Source: Adiantum capillus-veneris
Taxonomy: Eukaryota > Streptophyta > Polypodiopsida > Polypodiales > Pteridaceae
Length of the DNA: 64,000 bases
Direction of reading: 5' to 3'
Assembly (NCBI GenBank): GCA_014529385.2
Contig: CM043944.1
Coordinates: 62,522,248 to 62,586,247 of the forward strand
The notes under the pieces were generated by a model. It was given only the letters and a program-made list of their open reading frames with translations, searched no databases and was not told the DNA's origin. The stretch's first letter is position 1, and the number at the start of each line of letters is the position of its first letter. The position numbers and the translations under genes are program-made. Positions 35,343 through 45,410 of this stretch are shown one piece after another.

Positions 35343-38300
35343 TTAGGAGATCTCTCTCTCATCCTCGCATAACTCAACATAACTTCCTATATCTATATAG
35401 AGCTCTCCGTTTAAACACATATCCTCTGTTTCATTTTGTAGCTCCTCTGCATGCACCCCATATAGAGTAGTAGCATCTTGATGCTCGTCTGGCACCACCG
35501 CAGTGTTGAGATGTCGAGCTCTACACCTTGAGCTGGCATCCACTACGGGTCTTAGCCGCTTACGGCATTTACTCACTGGCGCGTTAGGTGACCGACACGG
35601 AGGATCTCTGCCAGTGATTCTACAGCTGGACTACACTTATAGTGCCAGCCTAGTACGCTTCTAGCGAGTTCACACTTAGTGACCGCATGTACATATGTGC
35701 TACTTTTTAGCTTTAGCACTTAGTCATTTTGTACTCTCTTTTCTGTGAAGAAGAAGAAGAAGCTTTCCATCTCTGTGTGCTTTGTGCTTGTCTTGTGTAG
35801 CTCTCTTGCATCCTCATTCTTTACACGCAGCGGCTTCTGATTGAGCATCTTCTCTGATCTCCTCCATTGATGCCGTTGTGATTGGCACATGGTAGCCTTC
35901 ATACGTCCTTGCACTACGAGGGGCTACCTCTATGACGTACCACCAGTTTGATGTAGACTTTGTAGGATGAAATATTACCTGCCAGAGCCACATAACTTAC
36001 ATGAGAGCTTTCAAGCACATAACTTGTAAAAGGGGGATGTTAACTATTTACATACTTACTTGTTCACAATGCTCGGGTAGTACGAAAGTGTCTCTTAGGT
36101 CAGTCCATTTCTTAGTAGAATCCACCTCAAGAAAACCAAACTCTCCTCTACGCACAGTAGCTTTGCGACCCTCCATGATTATCTTGAACCATTGCACGTC
36201 GAACAAGTCGACAAAAAATCCTCTGTAATCGATCCTCAAAATCTCTTGTAGCGTGCCGAAGTAAGTGAATTCTGCCACCACAGGATCTGCATCAGAGGAA
36301 CGTTGTCGACTAGAATGTTCAAATTTTGCCATGATTCCATAATCTTGAGTAAAACGCTTTTTGTCGATTCGTTCCACCCTAAAATGTCGACCTTTACACC
36401 ATGCTGCTATGTATGACTTATACTATAACGAACAAAGATTATGAGTGGCCGTTCAAACGTTTATAAATAAAGTCACTTGCTAGTCGTACATTGCAAACTT
36501 ACCTTGGTCGCGCAACCCTGAGAGTACTCCCACTCTTCCTCAGTCACTTCGTCACCGCATTGTTGTGCGCTTTTCAATTGGTTGTGCAACCATCTTAAGC
36601 TCATGAAGGTTGGTAGGCTCTCCAGAACCGTCGGATAGTGCATCGGTGGTCGTCTTCCCCGTCTCCACTTGATTAGTGCCCTTTGTCGCTCTTGCTTTGC
36701 ATCCTCATATTGTGAAATCCACTTTTGCATCACTGGATTGTGAAGCATGCAAAATCGGTTGATTTTAGCCTCTAGATCTTCCGTCATCTTCTTCTCAACA
36801 CCGAGATTGCACATGACAATCCCAGATATGCGCTCATCATCTATGGTTCACCATAGCGTGTCCCGAGCTTTATCAAATCCGTCTAGCCACTCTCCAATGT
36901 ACACTAGGGACTCTGATACCAACCAACCTTCTACCATGCTACCCTTCGGACGTGCCTTTTGACGTACATATCCCTTAAGCGTTTTCATGAAACGTTCTAA
37001 GAAGAACATCCATCTGGAATGAACTGTGCCAGCTATTTCCACCTCATCAACTATGTGAACAAGAAGATGCACCTGAATGGTTAGCATGGTAGTAGGAAAA
37101 TGTTTCTCAAACATGCACACAAGCTCCGCAGCATTTAGTTTGGCGAATGGTATGGAGTCTACGTTGATCTCCTTTTGTGAGATCCATTGCACCATCTTTG
37201 CAAGTTTGTAGATTGTGTTACGGATGTCGAGAGACAAACATCCCTCAATGGCAACCGGTAAAATAAACTGTAAAGTATGTGCAACAATGATATTAAAGTC
37301 CACATTTTATGCAATGATATTAAAGTCCACTATGAACGTACCTGACACATTTTATGCCAATCGTGTGACTTCAAACCGGTAAGCTTTCCTTCTTTAGTAA
37401 AACACGTTCGGAGCGAGTGCATTACGCCAGTGGGGGTCCGCAAAGATCGAATGGTCTCTTTTACTTTGCGTTCTTGGGCTCCTGTGAAAATCCATGGTTC
37501 TTTAGGGAGTTTTATCGATCCATCAGACGCTGTTTGCGGCCAATATTGCTCCATACGATCCACCTTTCTAAGGTCAACTCTGGCTCCCAAAATATCTTTC
37601 TTGCCGGTCAGATGGTCCCATAGTAGATTACCCACATTCTTGAATATGTGCATTGGATCGAGCAAGTGATTGATCATGAGTCGGGGCAAGTATGGTAACT
37701 CGTACCATAGAGATAGTCTCTTCATCCCTGGAGGCAATCCGTCATCGCACATCTCCTTCTGCTCTAACCATGCTTGTGCAGACATCCTTGGTGGATCTCT
37801 TCCCAAAAAGCCGTCGCGTAACACATGACTCTCTGGAAGATACGCTTGATGACCTTCGTAGATTTGCTTCTTCAGTGAGGGCGCCCTATGTGCATTCAGT
37901 CTAGGTCCACATGTGACACATGCTCTGTATCCGCTTGTTTGAAGCCCTGCATGTATACACATGATAATAGATCAACTATGGGAAAAAACAAGATTTACAG
38001 TGTCTGAATGAGGAGTGTCAATAGATCACCTGAGCATTCTGTTAGCCCGGGATAGTCATGCATGGTCCACATTAGAATGCCTCTGATCAAAGCATTCCGT
38101 CGTCCTGTGTGTCGGCTCATATCCACCACCTCTATGCCAATCCACAATTGTTGTAGCTCTTCCAATAGTGGACGAAGATACACATCCATATTCCCCACTT
38201 TATATCGCCCTGGCACAATCAAGCTTAGCCATAGGTGCCCCTTCTTCATAGTCAACCACGGGGGAATGTTTTAGTTGACGATGACAACGGGCCATATACT

Positions 38301-39398
38301 GTAAGATGTTGATCTTTGACCAAATGGATTTACGCCATCCATAGCCAGGCCTAAGCGCAAATTTCGAGCTTCCCTGGCAAAATCCGACCATGTTCCATCT
38401 ATATGTTTCCAGGCTGCGCAATCTGCAGAAATTCGTAGCACACCATCCGAAGATTTATTCTCCTCATGCCATGATGCTAGGGCGGCCATGGACTTACATT
38501 CGAAGAAATGCTTGATGCGAGGAAGCAGAGGAAAATGTCGCAAAACCTTTTGTGGAATTTTTGTCCCGTGGAGATCTACTCAATATCTTTCGGAATCACA
38601 TTTCGGACACTTCTCCATGTCTATGTATTCCCCTCTGAAAAGAATGCAGTCATTAGGACAAGCGTGGATAGAATTGTAATCCATCCCCAAGTTTCGCAAA
38701 ATCTTTCTTGCTTCATCTCGAGAATCTGGCATGACATTGTCAGCTGGTAGTATGTGCTCTTTAAGCAATCTACACAACATAAAAATACGATACAGTCGTG
38801 TAAAAATCTATCAGATCATTATACATTTAGAGTTTTATTAAAGTAAACTAATTGTAATAGATCACCTGAAAAGCGTTGTGACGCTAGTGTCACTCCATCC
38901 AAACTTTGCCTGCATGTTGAGAAGAACCAGGAGTGCTTTCAATCTAGACATACGTGCTCCATTATACAATGGCGTATCGGCTTCACTTTTCATATCATCA
39001 TAGATAAGCCTTTCTGAATCCATGATCGTCTCGATCATTTCATCAATCTTGGGCTCAAACATTGCCTCGTTGGGAATGTGCTCTGCATGATCATCCCCCG
39101 AGCTGTCAGAGGCTACATCTTGTGGCCTCACATATGCTGCTTGACCAAAGCGCCTGCGAACACGTCTATTGGGTTGCAAGATTGCTGCTTGTTGGCCAGC
39201 GTCAGAGTTCGACGAGTTATAATTGGCAACAACTCGATCTATAATAGATGGATCGAACTCGCCAAATTCGCGATCGTTCTACAAAGAAACACGTCTTGTC
39301 CGTCGCACAACATGCTTGCATTGATTACAAGGACATAAGACCCTCATTGAGAGATAGGTGTTTCGGTTGGACGGTCCCACATCCTCGTCACTACTCAT
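35343..39398 (-). pseudogene. CACTA transposase (TNP2 type), disabled
   Basis: Start ATG at 39,398; stop at 35,343. Six exons fit GT-AG introns: 39,398-38,866, 38,769-38,030, 37,946-37,342, 37,267-36,503, 36,422-36,060 and 35,978-35,343. In order: a Cys-containing N-terminus (MRVLCPCNQCKHVVRR, transposase-associated type), ACPNDCILFRGEY and CPKCDSERY, LGLAMDGVNPFG, MDVYLRPLLEEL, SGYRACVTCG, LLDPMHIFKNVGNLLWDH, DUF4218-like HLLVHIVDEVEIAGTVHSRW, and DUF4216-like ILRIDYRGFFVDLF. These fit transposase family tnp2. Stops lie in frame at 39,279-39,281 (TAG), 38,580-38,582 (TGA), 38,271-38,273 (TAA) and 36,848-36,850 (TGA). A 322-bp solo LTR splits the last exon. Intron 3 holds a 19-bp direct repeat (GTGGACTTTAATATCATTG). 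Confidence 0.88.
35504..35825 (+). repeat. Solo LTR of the Copia 1 family
   Basis: 322 bp, TGTTGAGATG...TTTACA, flanked by perfect 5-bp duplications CGCAG (35,499-35,503 and 35,826-35,830). It lies inside the last exon of the CACTA transposase; without it, that exon reads through in frame. A solo LTR arises by recombination between the two LTRs of a former full element. Confidence 0.95.
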
Positions 39399-39460
39399 AA
39401 TGAGGATAAAAATCTTATAACCTGGACAACAAATTTAATATTCTATTGGCATTCTTCGTC

Positions 39461-39496
<36 letters not shown>

Positions 39497-40080
39497 CTCA
39501 CATTCTCTAGTCATGTCCAATCCCCGCACACCTTGGTCTAGAGGTGCACGGAGATCAGAACCACCGGGTTATAATCTTGTCTTTATTGGTCAATACCTAT
39601 ATTTGTGGGTACAAGAAATCTACAGACCCACGTCTACATGATACTGCATGTAGTGGACAAAATCCCTTTGCCTCTTCTCTAGCTATAGCACTTCACAACA
39701 TCTTAACATCTTTTCACAGTAGATCTTTTCACTGTTCGTCTAACTCTAAACCCTAAACCGTAAGTAGTTCTTGCGTGGACTCGATCTAACGTAAATAAGC
39801 GTAAATCTAAATAAACGTAAATCTAACTAAAAATAAACCTAAATCTAATTTAACGTAAGTCTACATCTAACCTAATCTTTAACGTCTTTTGGGATAGTTT
39901 CCTACGACGTTAAAACTCTCTTCTTCTTGTGTGTGTGTGTGTGTGGGTAAACGTAAACAAACCTAAGTCTAATCTAATATAACATAAATCTAAATCTAAC
40001 ATAAATTATGTTATATTAAAAACAAAGAACTAAACTAACAGGGATTATAAGAACCTTAAAACTGATTTAACACATAATTT
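39399..40080. other. CACTA 5' region upstream of transposase, no gene seen
   Basis: Contains a (CT)n run at about 39,466-39,495 and, at about 39,780-39,960, AT-rich motifs (CGTAAATCTAA, ATAAACCTAAATC) that recur at 40,440-40,660. Any promoter of the minus-strand transposase would lie here, but I cannot mark it. Confidence 0.5.
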
Positions 40081-40083
40081 TTC

Positions 40084-40446
40084 ACATAACTCGGCAAGAG
40101 TTGGCATTCTCATCACTAAAGATGTGAGAGTTAACTTCCGGCGGTGACGCTGCCTCATCTCCATCCACATCTGACGACAGCAATTGGCCCTTTAGACCGT
40201 TCTTGCTCTTGTTACTAACTTTGAAGTTGCTGTTGAATGACTAGAGGTTGTCTAGATGGTCATTGTGTCGGGGATGTAGTGACTCTTGCCGCCCTGAAGA
40301 TCCACCTTCTTCCCTATCTTCTGAAGAAATTTCACCAGTACTTTTGGATCGACGGAGCCCACCATGAGTGAAGGCAGCAATACCCTATATTCCATTGAGG
40401 GCTTTCTTTACCCGCTTCATGTAGGCATCGCAGTCTATGGAGACCT
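40084..40446 (-). pseudogene. HIPP-like (heavy-metal-associated isoprenylated protein) gene fragment
   Basis: The minus strand from about 40,446 starts after an AG acceptor-like site and reads VSIDCDAYMKRVKKALNGI, then a stop, as in an HMA domain first half; the metal-binding CxxC would be CDAC but the second Cys is Tyr. In another frame follows VGSVDPKVLVKFLQKIGKKV, the typical second half of a plant HMA domain. Back in the first frame a polar linker (KVSNKSKNGLKGQLLSSDV) runs to a terminal CRVM and TGA, a CaaX isoprenylation signal as HIPPs have. There is a further stop near 40,240. Known HIPPs bind metals and are membrane-tethered; this copy is broken and appears captured by the transposon. 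No transposon function is implied. Confidence 0.6.
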
Positions 40447-40660
40447 AAATCTAATCTAATATAACGTAAATCTAAATCTAGCGTAAATAAACGTAAATCT
40501 AATTAAAAATAAACCTAAATCTAATCTAATTTAACTTAAATAAACCTAAATCTAATTTAACGTAAGTCTACATCTAACCTAATCTTTAACGTCTTTTAGG
40601 ATAGTTTCCTACGACGTTATAACTCTCTTCTTCTTGTGTGTGTGCGCGTGTGTGGATGTG
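40440..40660. repeat. Direct repeat within CACTA (second copy of 39,780-39,960)
   Basis: The stretch from CGTAAATCTAA motifs through CATCTAACCTAATCTTTAAC, TAGTTTCCTACGACGTTA and CTCTCTTCTTCTTGTGTGTG is shared with about 39,780-39,945. A third short piece (TAGTTTCCTACGACGTTAAA) is at about 40,806. The HIPP-like fragment lies between the first two copies. Confidence 0.8.
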
Positions 40661-40829
40661 TATGCCAATAAAAAGAGATAAATGGTATAACCTTTCTATC
40701 ACCCATGCCAAGTATGATAGATTGATTATGCCATTTCCCTCTTGAATAATAGGTCTTGAGTTCAACTCCTCGTCGGCTAGATCTTTAGGTCTTTTAATTT
40801 TAATTAGTTTCCTACGACGTTAAATTAGT

Positions 40830-41059
40830 TTGTCTCTCTTTCTCTCTCAATGTGTGTGCGTTTTTTTGGATCGTATGCATGTTTTCTCTCTCTTTTTCTC
40901 TCTCAATGTGTGCGGTTTTTGTTTATGCATGTTCTCTCTCTCTTTTCCTCTCTCAATGCGTGCGTTTTTTGTTTATGCATGCTCTCTCTCTCTTTTCCTC
41001 TCTCAATGTGTGTGTGCATTCTTTGTTTATGTATGTGTGTGTGCGTTTTTGTTTATGTT

Positions 41060-41111
<52 letters not shown>

Positions 41112-41290
41112 CAAAAACACTATGTGTGTGTGTGAAAGAGAGAGAGAGGGAGAGAGAAAGAGGGGAAGGGAACATGAGAATGAGGAGAGGGAAGGAGCAT
41201 ACTTGGCTCTCCTTCCTCTCCTCGTGTGTGTGTGTGTGTGTATGTGTGGAGAAGAAAAAGAGAGAGAGAGAGAGAGGGAGAGCGTTACCT
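40830..41290. repeat. CT/GT low-complexity block
   Basis: Repeated CTCTCTCTCTTT(T/C)CCTCTCTCAATG(T/C)GTG units, then a (CT)n run at about 41,064-41,109 and GA- and GT-rich stretches. Long frames here are by-products of the repeat. Confidence 0.85.
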
Positions 41291-41369
41291 GCTCCTTGCT
41301 TGAGGGCGCCGAAAAACTCATATATGAGATCTGAGTTTTTGGGCGCGCTCTGTTATTTTTTTAGCCCAG

Positions 41370-41491
41370 CCGGCGTCGCTATGAGCATCGTAAATTTACA
41401 AAGAAATTTGCGATGCTCATAGCGACGCCGGGAATTTTTTTTTTGAGCGTCGCTGTGTGAGCGTCGCTAATATGAATAGCCTCTTGTAGTG
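41370..41491. repeat. CACTA right terminus with hairpin
   Basis: Positions 41,370-41,397 and 41,404-41,431 are a 28-bp inverted repeat (CCGGCGTCGCTATGAGCATC...) with one mismatch and a 6-base loop ACAAAG. Further GTCGCT motifs lie at about 41,439-41,470, then the terminal repeat CCTCTTGTAGTG. The right end has far fewer subterminal motifs than the left. Confidence 0.88.
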
Positions 41492-41620
41492 GAAATGCTC
41501 GAGGATAAGCAACTTCAGCTTGTCAAAGTTCACACCACAGAAAATCCTGCTAATTTACTTACAAAAGGACTTCCCTCAGAGAGCTTTGCGCATTTTCTCA
41601 AGCAGTTAGGTGTAGGGTAG
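41492..41620 (+). pseudogene. Copia 2 RNase H end, beyond the CACTA insertion
   Basis: After the duplicated GAA the frame continues with MLEDKQLQLVKVHTTENPAN and LLTKGLPSESFAHFLKQLG, the normal C-terminus of Copia RNase H, stopping at 41,618-41,620. Confidence 0.9.
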
Positions 41621-41700
41621 TACATCACTTCTCTACATCTCTTGTATATTAGCTTGTATAGTAGCTTCTCTCACACTTAAAGTACCACATTGGACTTTAA

Positions 41701-41709
41701 GTGGGAGGT
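41701..41709 (+). promoter_or_regulatory. Copia 2 polypurine tract
   Basis: GTGGGAGGT sits directly before the 3' LTR start TGTTGGGG. Confidence 0.8.
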
Positions 41710-41903
41710 TGTTGGGGTATAAAGCCCAATGTGGTCGCCCAGGTAAGTGGGCGGGCCGCCAGGTATGTACACATATTCTTTTGTTAAAACCTAATAAGAA
41801 CTCACTATGCTCTACACATTACAGTAGAGCGAGTTCACCATATCGTCGTGCTCTTCTTCTCGCACTCTCTCTCGCGTCGCACTTCCGCTCGTACTCCTTC
41901 AAC
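41710..41903 (+). repeat. Copia 2 3' LTR
   Basis: 194 bp, identical to the 5' LTR; flanked on the right by AACTACATG. Confidence 0.93.
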
Positions 41904-42868
41904 AACTACATGCATTTTGTAGGTAGCAACCATATATAGTCATAAGGATCAAATTTGGCTAGATATTGAATAGTTTCTATGGGATTCTACAACTCATAAT
42001 GTTGAACCCAGTTTTTTCATGTTTGCTGTATTTAGCACTTCATCTTTGTCCCCAAGAATTCCCTTGGTAAGAGATGTATTATTCTTTTGACATGCTCCAT
42101 GGCTCCTTATGAACCTAAAGGACAATAGGGAACTAAGAAAACAAGCATATATTATTTGTATTGAGCATGGCTATAAAAACTTTGATGATAGGTTTGCAGA
42201 ATGGTAAAAATTCAACTTTTTTGTACCTATTTCTTTTGGAAAAACAAAAAATAGTGAGTGAGAAGCAATCATATGTTTTGATCACCAACCCATTGAAGCT
42301 AACTAGGGAATTTATCTCAAGTCCTACAAAAATCCCTAATCTTATTTTTATGCAACAAAACGTAAGAAATGACTGTTTTGATGAAAATGTACCGGTCCAT
42401 CAACTTTGGAGGCTTGGTGTGACCAAAAGATGAAAAATTTTACAAGTTTCTTATTTTTTCCATGTGTAGTAGGCCTTGAACTATAACCTCATGAAAGGAT
42501 TTTACAAAATGAGTAGATCTACTATGGTTTTGGAGGTTTTTTCCAAAACCCTGAAAGGACACTTTTATGTCCTGTTAGGTTACCAACCTAGTGTTAATAG
42601 ATGAGAGATACCCCTCCCCGGGGGTCTATGCAAAAAATATGCAATTTACACTTTTATACAATTTTCAATATACATCAAAGTTGCGGAAGCATTTTCATAG
42701 GGGAAGAGTTCTCAGCGTCCGACCAAGCATGGAGTTTAGGCCATGAGTCGGACTGCATGCAGAGGTACCTAGAGATTAGTGCTACCCCTGAATGGGTGTT
42801 ATAAATGAAAGAGTACTCAAGACAAATATAATATTGTGGAGGGTGAATATATGTGTACACCGCGTTGC

Positions 42869-42925
<57 letters not shown>

Positions 42926-43588
42926 AGTGGAGAGTGAAATAGAGTGCACAGAGGCATGAGAAGATGACAACAGAGAATCTTTAAATGCCCATCTAAATGG
43001 AACAGGCAAGCATGTATTAATGCAATGACAAAATCTGGGTATACCAAAACATCAAAAAAGTTTCTAACAAAACAACTAGCAAAGCAACGGACCCTGTGTA
43101 GGGATCGATTGCTCCACCCATCCACTTTTGCTCTACTATGGACACAGAGAATTTCACTTTGCCGGGAGCAAGCTAGAACACCTCCAACCTACCTAAGCTA
43201 GACATAGGTTGAGGCCGCCTCACCTCCCTCCATATGCATGAACCCAAGCTCTGAAAGGATCCCAAATACCAGCAGGTGGTAGGGTATCAACACCAACCAT
43301 GCCAGTTTAGGCACCACGCCTCCTCGATGCCCAGCACCGGGTGTTTAGGCAAATCCACGGAAAAATCCCCGATGCCTTAGCCGTGTAGGTCATTCAACCC
43401 CTGACGCACTGAGGGCGACCTTTTGAAATCAGCCCATCTCTCTCTATAAAAAACCCCCCTTCGCAAAAAAAAAAATCTCAAGCATAGAGTGTGTGAACGA
43501 CCACTTGAGAATAAAGATAAAAAGAATCTCCAGTAAAAGCTTTCACCGAAGCAAAAAATCTTGCATGGTAAGGAGCCTTTGTCCCCAA
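41904..43588. other. Spacer without recognised gene; possible LTR remnant at its end
   Basis: AT-rich, with a (GA)n run at about 42,877-42,920. Around 43,440-43,455 a TATA-like CTCTCTATAAAAAACCC is followed 140 bp later by CCCCAAGTACCGACGGAGCC, which shares 13 bases (CAAGTACCGACGG) with the C/D junction at 58,589-58,601. This may be the end of an old LTR, but I cannot define it. Confidence 0.35.
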
Positions 43589-43866
43589 GTACCGACGGAG
43601 CCATTGGTAATCATTTTTGTCCCTTCTTTATTTTCTCATCAAAGGGCTCCACTTTCAAAATAATTGATAACTATTTAGTAAAATAAGAGGGCACTCAAAG
43701 GTTTGTACACCCATGGCCACCACCTTCTTACAGAAGCAAATAAAGGGGGCCTCCATCTCATTATCACCTCTTTCCACCTTGTCCTCTTCCATCCATGGAG
43801 CCCTCACTCTCCTTGACTTCTCTCTCCCTCTCACTCTCTCTTGGCTGAAATTTTCACTTTTTTGCC

Positions 43867-43924
<58 letters not shown>

Positions 43925-45164
43925 CCAGCAAAAAAACTTTATCTTCCTCCACACACACACACACATAAAGCTGAAAACAGCCAATTTTCAGCACACATAG
44001 AGTATATACCCACATACACTCTCTTCTCTCTCACTCTCATGCCTTTCCCAAGCTCTCCATAGCTGAAAATTGTTGTTTTTTAGCCATACACACACACTCA
44101 CTCACATACACATACACACACACAACCTACCATCAACATGCACCCAACTCTCATAATCACCACTAAACACTCTCACAAAATTAGCCCATAATCCCAGAAA
44201 TAGTTAAATTATAGCCACCATCATTCACACACATGCACATGCTCTCATATATACATGCTTCGTGCCAACGGCTTCAATGAAGTGACGACCACTGTGACAA
44301 CCGCAAATGCACTCGACTACAACCATTACAAACGACATGACATAGGGGAGGCTTGTCCGAGCGAAGCATCAAGTTATGAGGTGGGCCATGCCTATGTTCA
44401 TCAATTTCAAACGACAACATCAACCTTGTAATCATCTTTTACTCCACCTACGCCCTCATAATTGCTCTTTTTTGTGTTTACAAAAAATCATTCTATATTT
44501 TTTACTCTGGATTTGAAATCTAGGGTATGAGTGAGAAAAAGAAAGCCACAATAAATGAATTCTTCGCCAAAGTTAGAGCCACTACCGCTGAAAGTGGCAG
44601 ATTTATCTTCTCCAACGACAAACCACCTTCTGCAACCTCTTGTAAAAACCTCTCTTATCTCTCAAATAAGCTAGCTACGACTAGCATACCTTGTAGAAAC
44701 CCCATTGCTCTACCCTCTTTTCCCCTTGATCTCTCTCTTCCCCTACTATTTTCTCTATGTGGACCTCTATCACAAGCATCATTGCATCAGACATGGATGA
44801 CCCACGATCACATGGTGTGGGTCAAGTCCCAATAAAATATAAAAAAATTCCATCCTCTTTTCCTATATAAGGAGGGGTCTCTATCACCAAAACACAACAA
44901 CGCTCTCACCACAACACAAGATCTACGTTATTAAAAGTTATGAGCATTTTGAGGCGTAGGCACCATGCCTCCACACTTTGCTAGAAGGTAAATACAACCT
45001 TGTCCTATGGTACTTCAAATTCCACCTCAACTAGCAAGATCTCTACACCTCCGACCATAACCTTCCACCACAAAGGAGGTAGCCTTTCCACATTATCATG
45101 TGATGGATCCAGCGCATCAACCTTTTGCAAGGGACAAGACTTATGCACCACAACAAATTCAATC
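43589..45164 (+). other. Probable 5' LTR and leader of element C
   Basis: By position this precedes the C gag. It holds a (CT)n run (about 43,870-43,921) and, at about 44,863-44,875, a TATA box (CCTATATAAGGAGGGG) in the form seen in other LTRs here. Near 44,947-44,975 AGCATTTTGAGGCGTAGGCACC is followed by TGCCTCCACACT. The latter resembles the LTR end and primer-binding site of A and B with extra bases, so the LTR may end near 44,949. No second LTR copy is visible, so boundaries are uncertain. Confidence 0.4.
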
Positions 45165-45326
45165 AATCAAAGTAATCTTGGATTGCAAGATGTTTTATTA
45201 GCAGCTCATTACTACATGTTTGGCACAGAATGACTGCAAGAGATAAACACCTCTTCTCTACCCTTTATCCTCCCTATGATTAACCATGAAGTATCTTTTG
45301 ATGTAGTTATTTTCATCCTTGTATAG
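45165..45326 (+). other. Conserved leader peptide module, copy in element C
   Basis: Upstream of the C gag a frame reads LLAAHYYMFGTE, a stop (TGA where relatives have Arg), LQEINTSS, then PFILPMINHEVSFDVVIFIL and a TAG at 45,324. It matches the second half of the module in B and at 7.1-7.5 kb. Confidence 0.55.
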
Positions 45327-45410
45327 TATGTTTTCCATCTACCAAGCACCCATGTATTGAATCTTTAAATAAAAAAAAGATTTAGTCGAGTTCATTTTCT
45401 CACTCTCACA

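Larger units (their letters stand above)
33137..41491 (-). mobile_element. CACTA (En/Spm) DNA transposon inserted in Copia 2
   Basis: 8,355 bp with perfect 12-bp terminal inverted repeats CACTACAAGAGG / CCTCTTGTAGTG and a 3-bp target duplication GAA (33,134-33,136 and 41,492-41,494). Joining the flanks restores the Copia RNase H reading frame. It carries subterminal GTCGCTA repeats at both ends, a transposase gene of TNP2 type and a second gene of the TNPA/Transposase_24 type, both on the minus strand, plus a captured HIPP-like fragment. A Copia 1-family solo LTR is nested in it. Both genes have stops, so the copy is not autonomous. Confidence 0.95.
27993..41903 (+). mobile_element. Copia 2: Ty1/Copia element interrupted by a CACTA transposon
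   Basis: Identical LTRs of 194 bp (192 if ended at CA) lie at 27,993-28,186 and 41,710-41,903. Initiator-Met primer-binding site, about 1.1-kb leader, one polyprotein frame and a polypurine tract are present. Without the inserted CACTA element (33,137-41,491 plus 3-bp duplication) it would be about 5.55 kb. Flanks show only AAC on both sides, or ACAAAC versus ACAAC if the LTR ends at CA, so no clean 5-bp duplication. The reading frame is heavily damaged despite identical LTRs. Confidence 0.93.

Noticed and set aside
33761-39398. Treating the two CACTA genes as host genes
   Set aside because: They lie within matching terminal inverted repeats with a GAA target duplication and belong to transposon families.
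40830-41422. Long overlapping ORFs rich in Ser, Leu and Cys
   Set aside because: They translate CT and GT microsatellites in several frames and have no other content.
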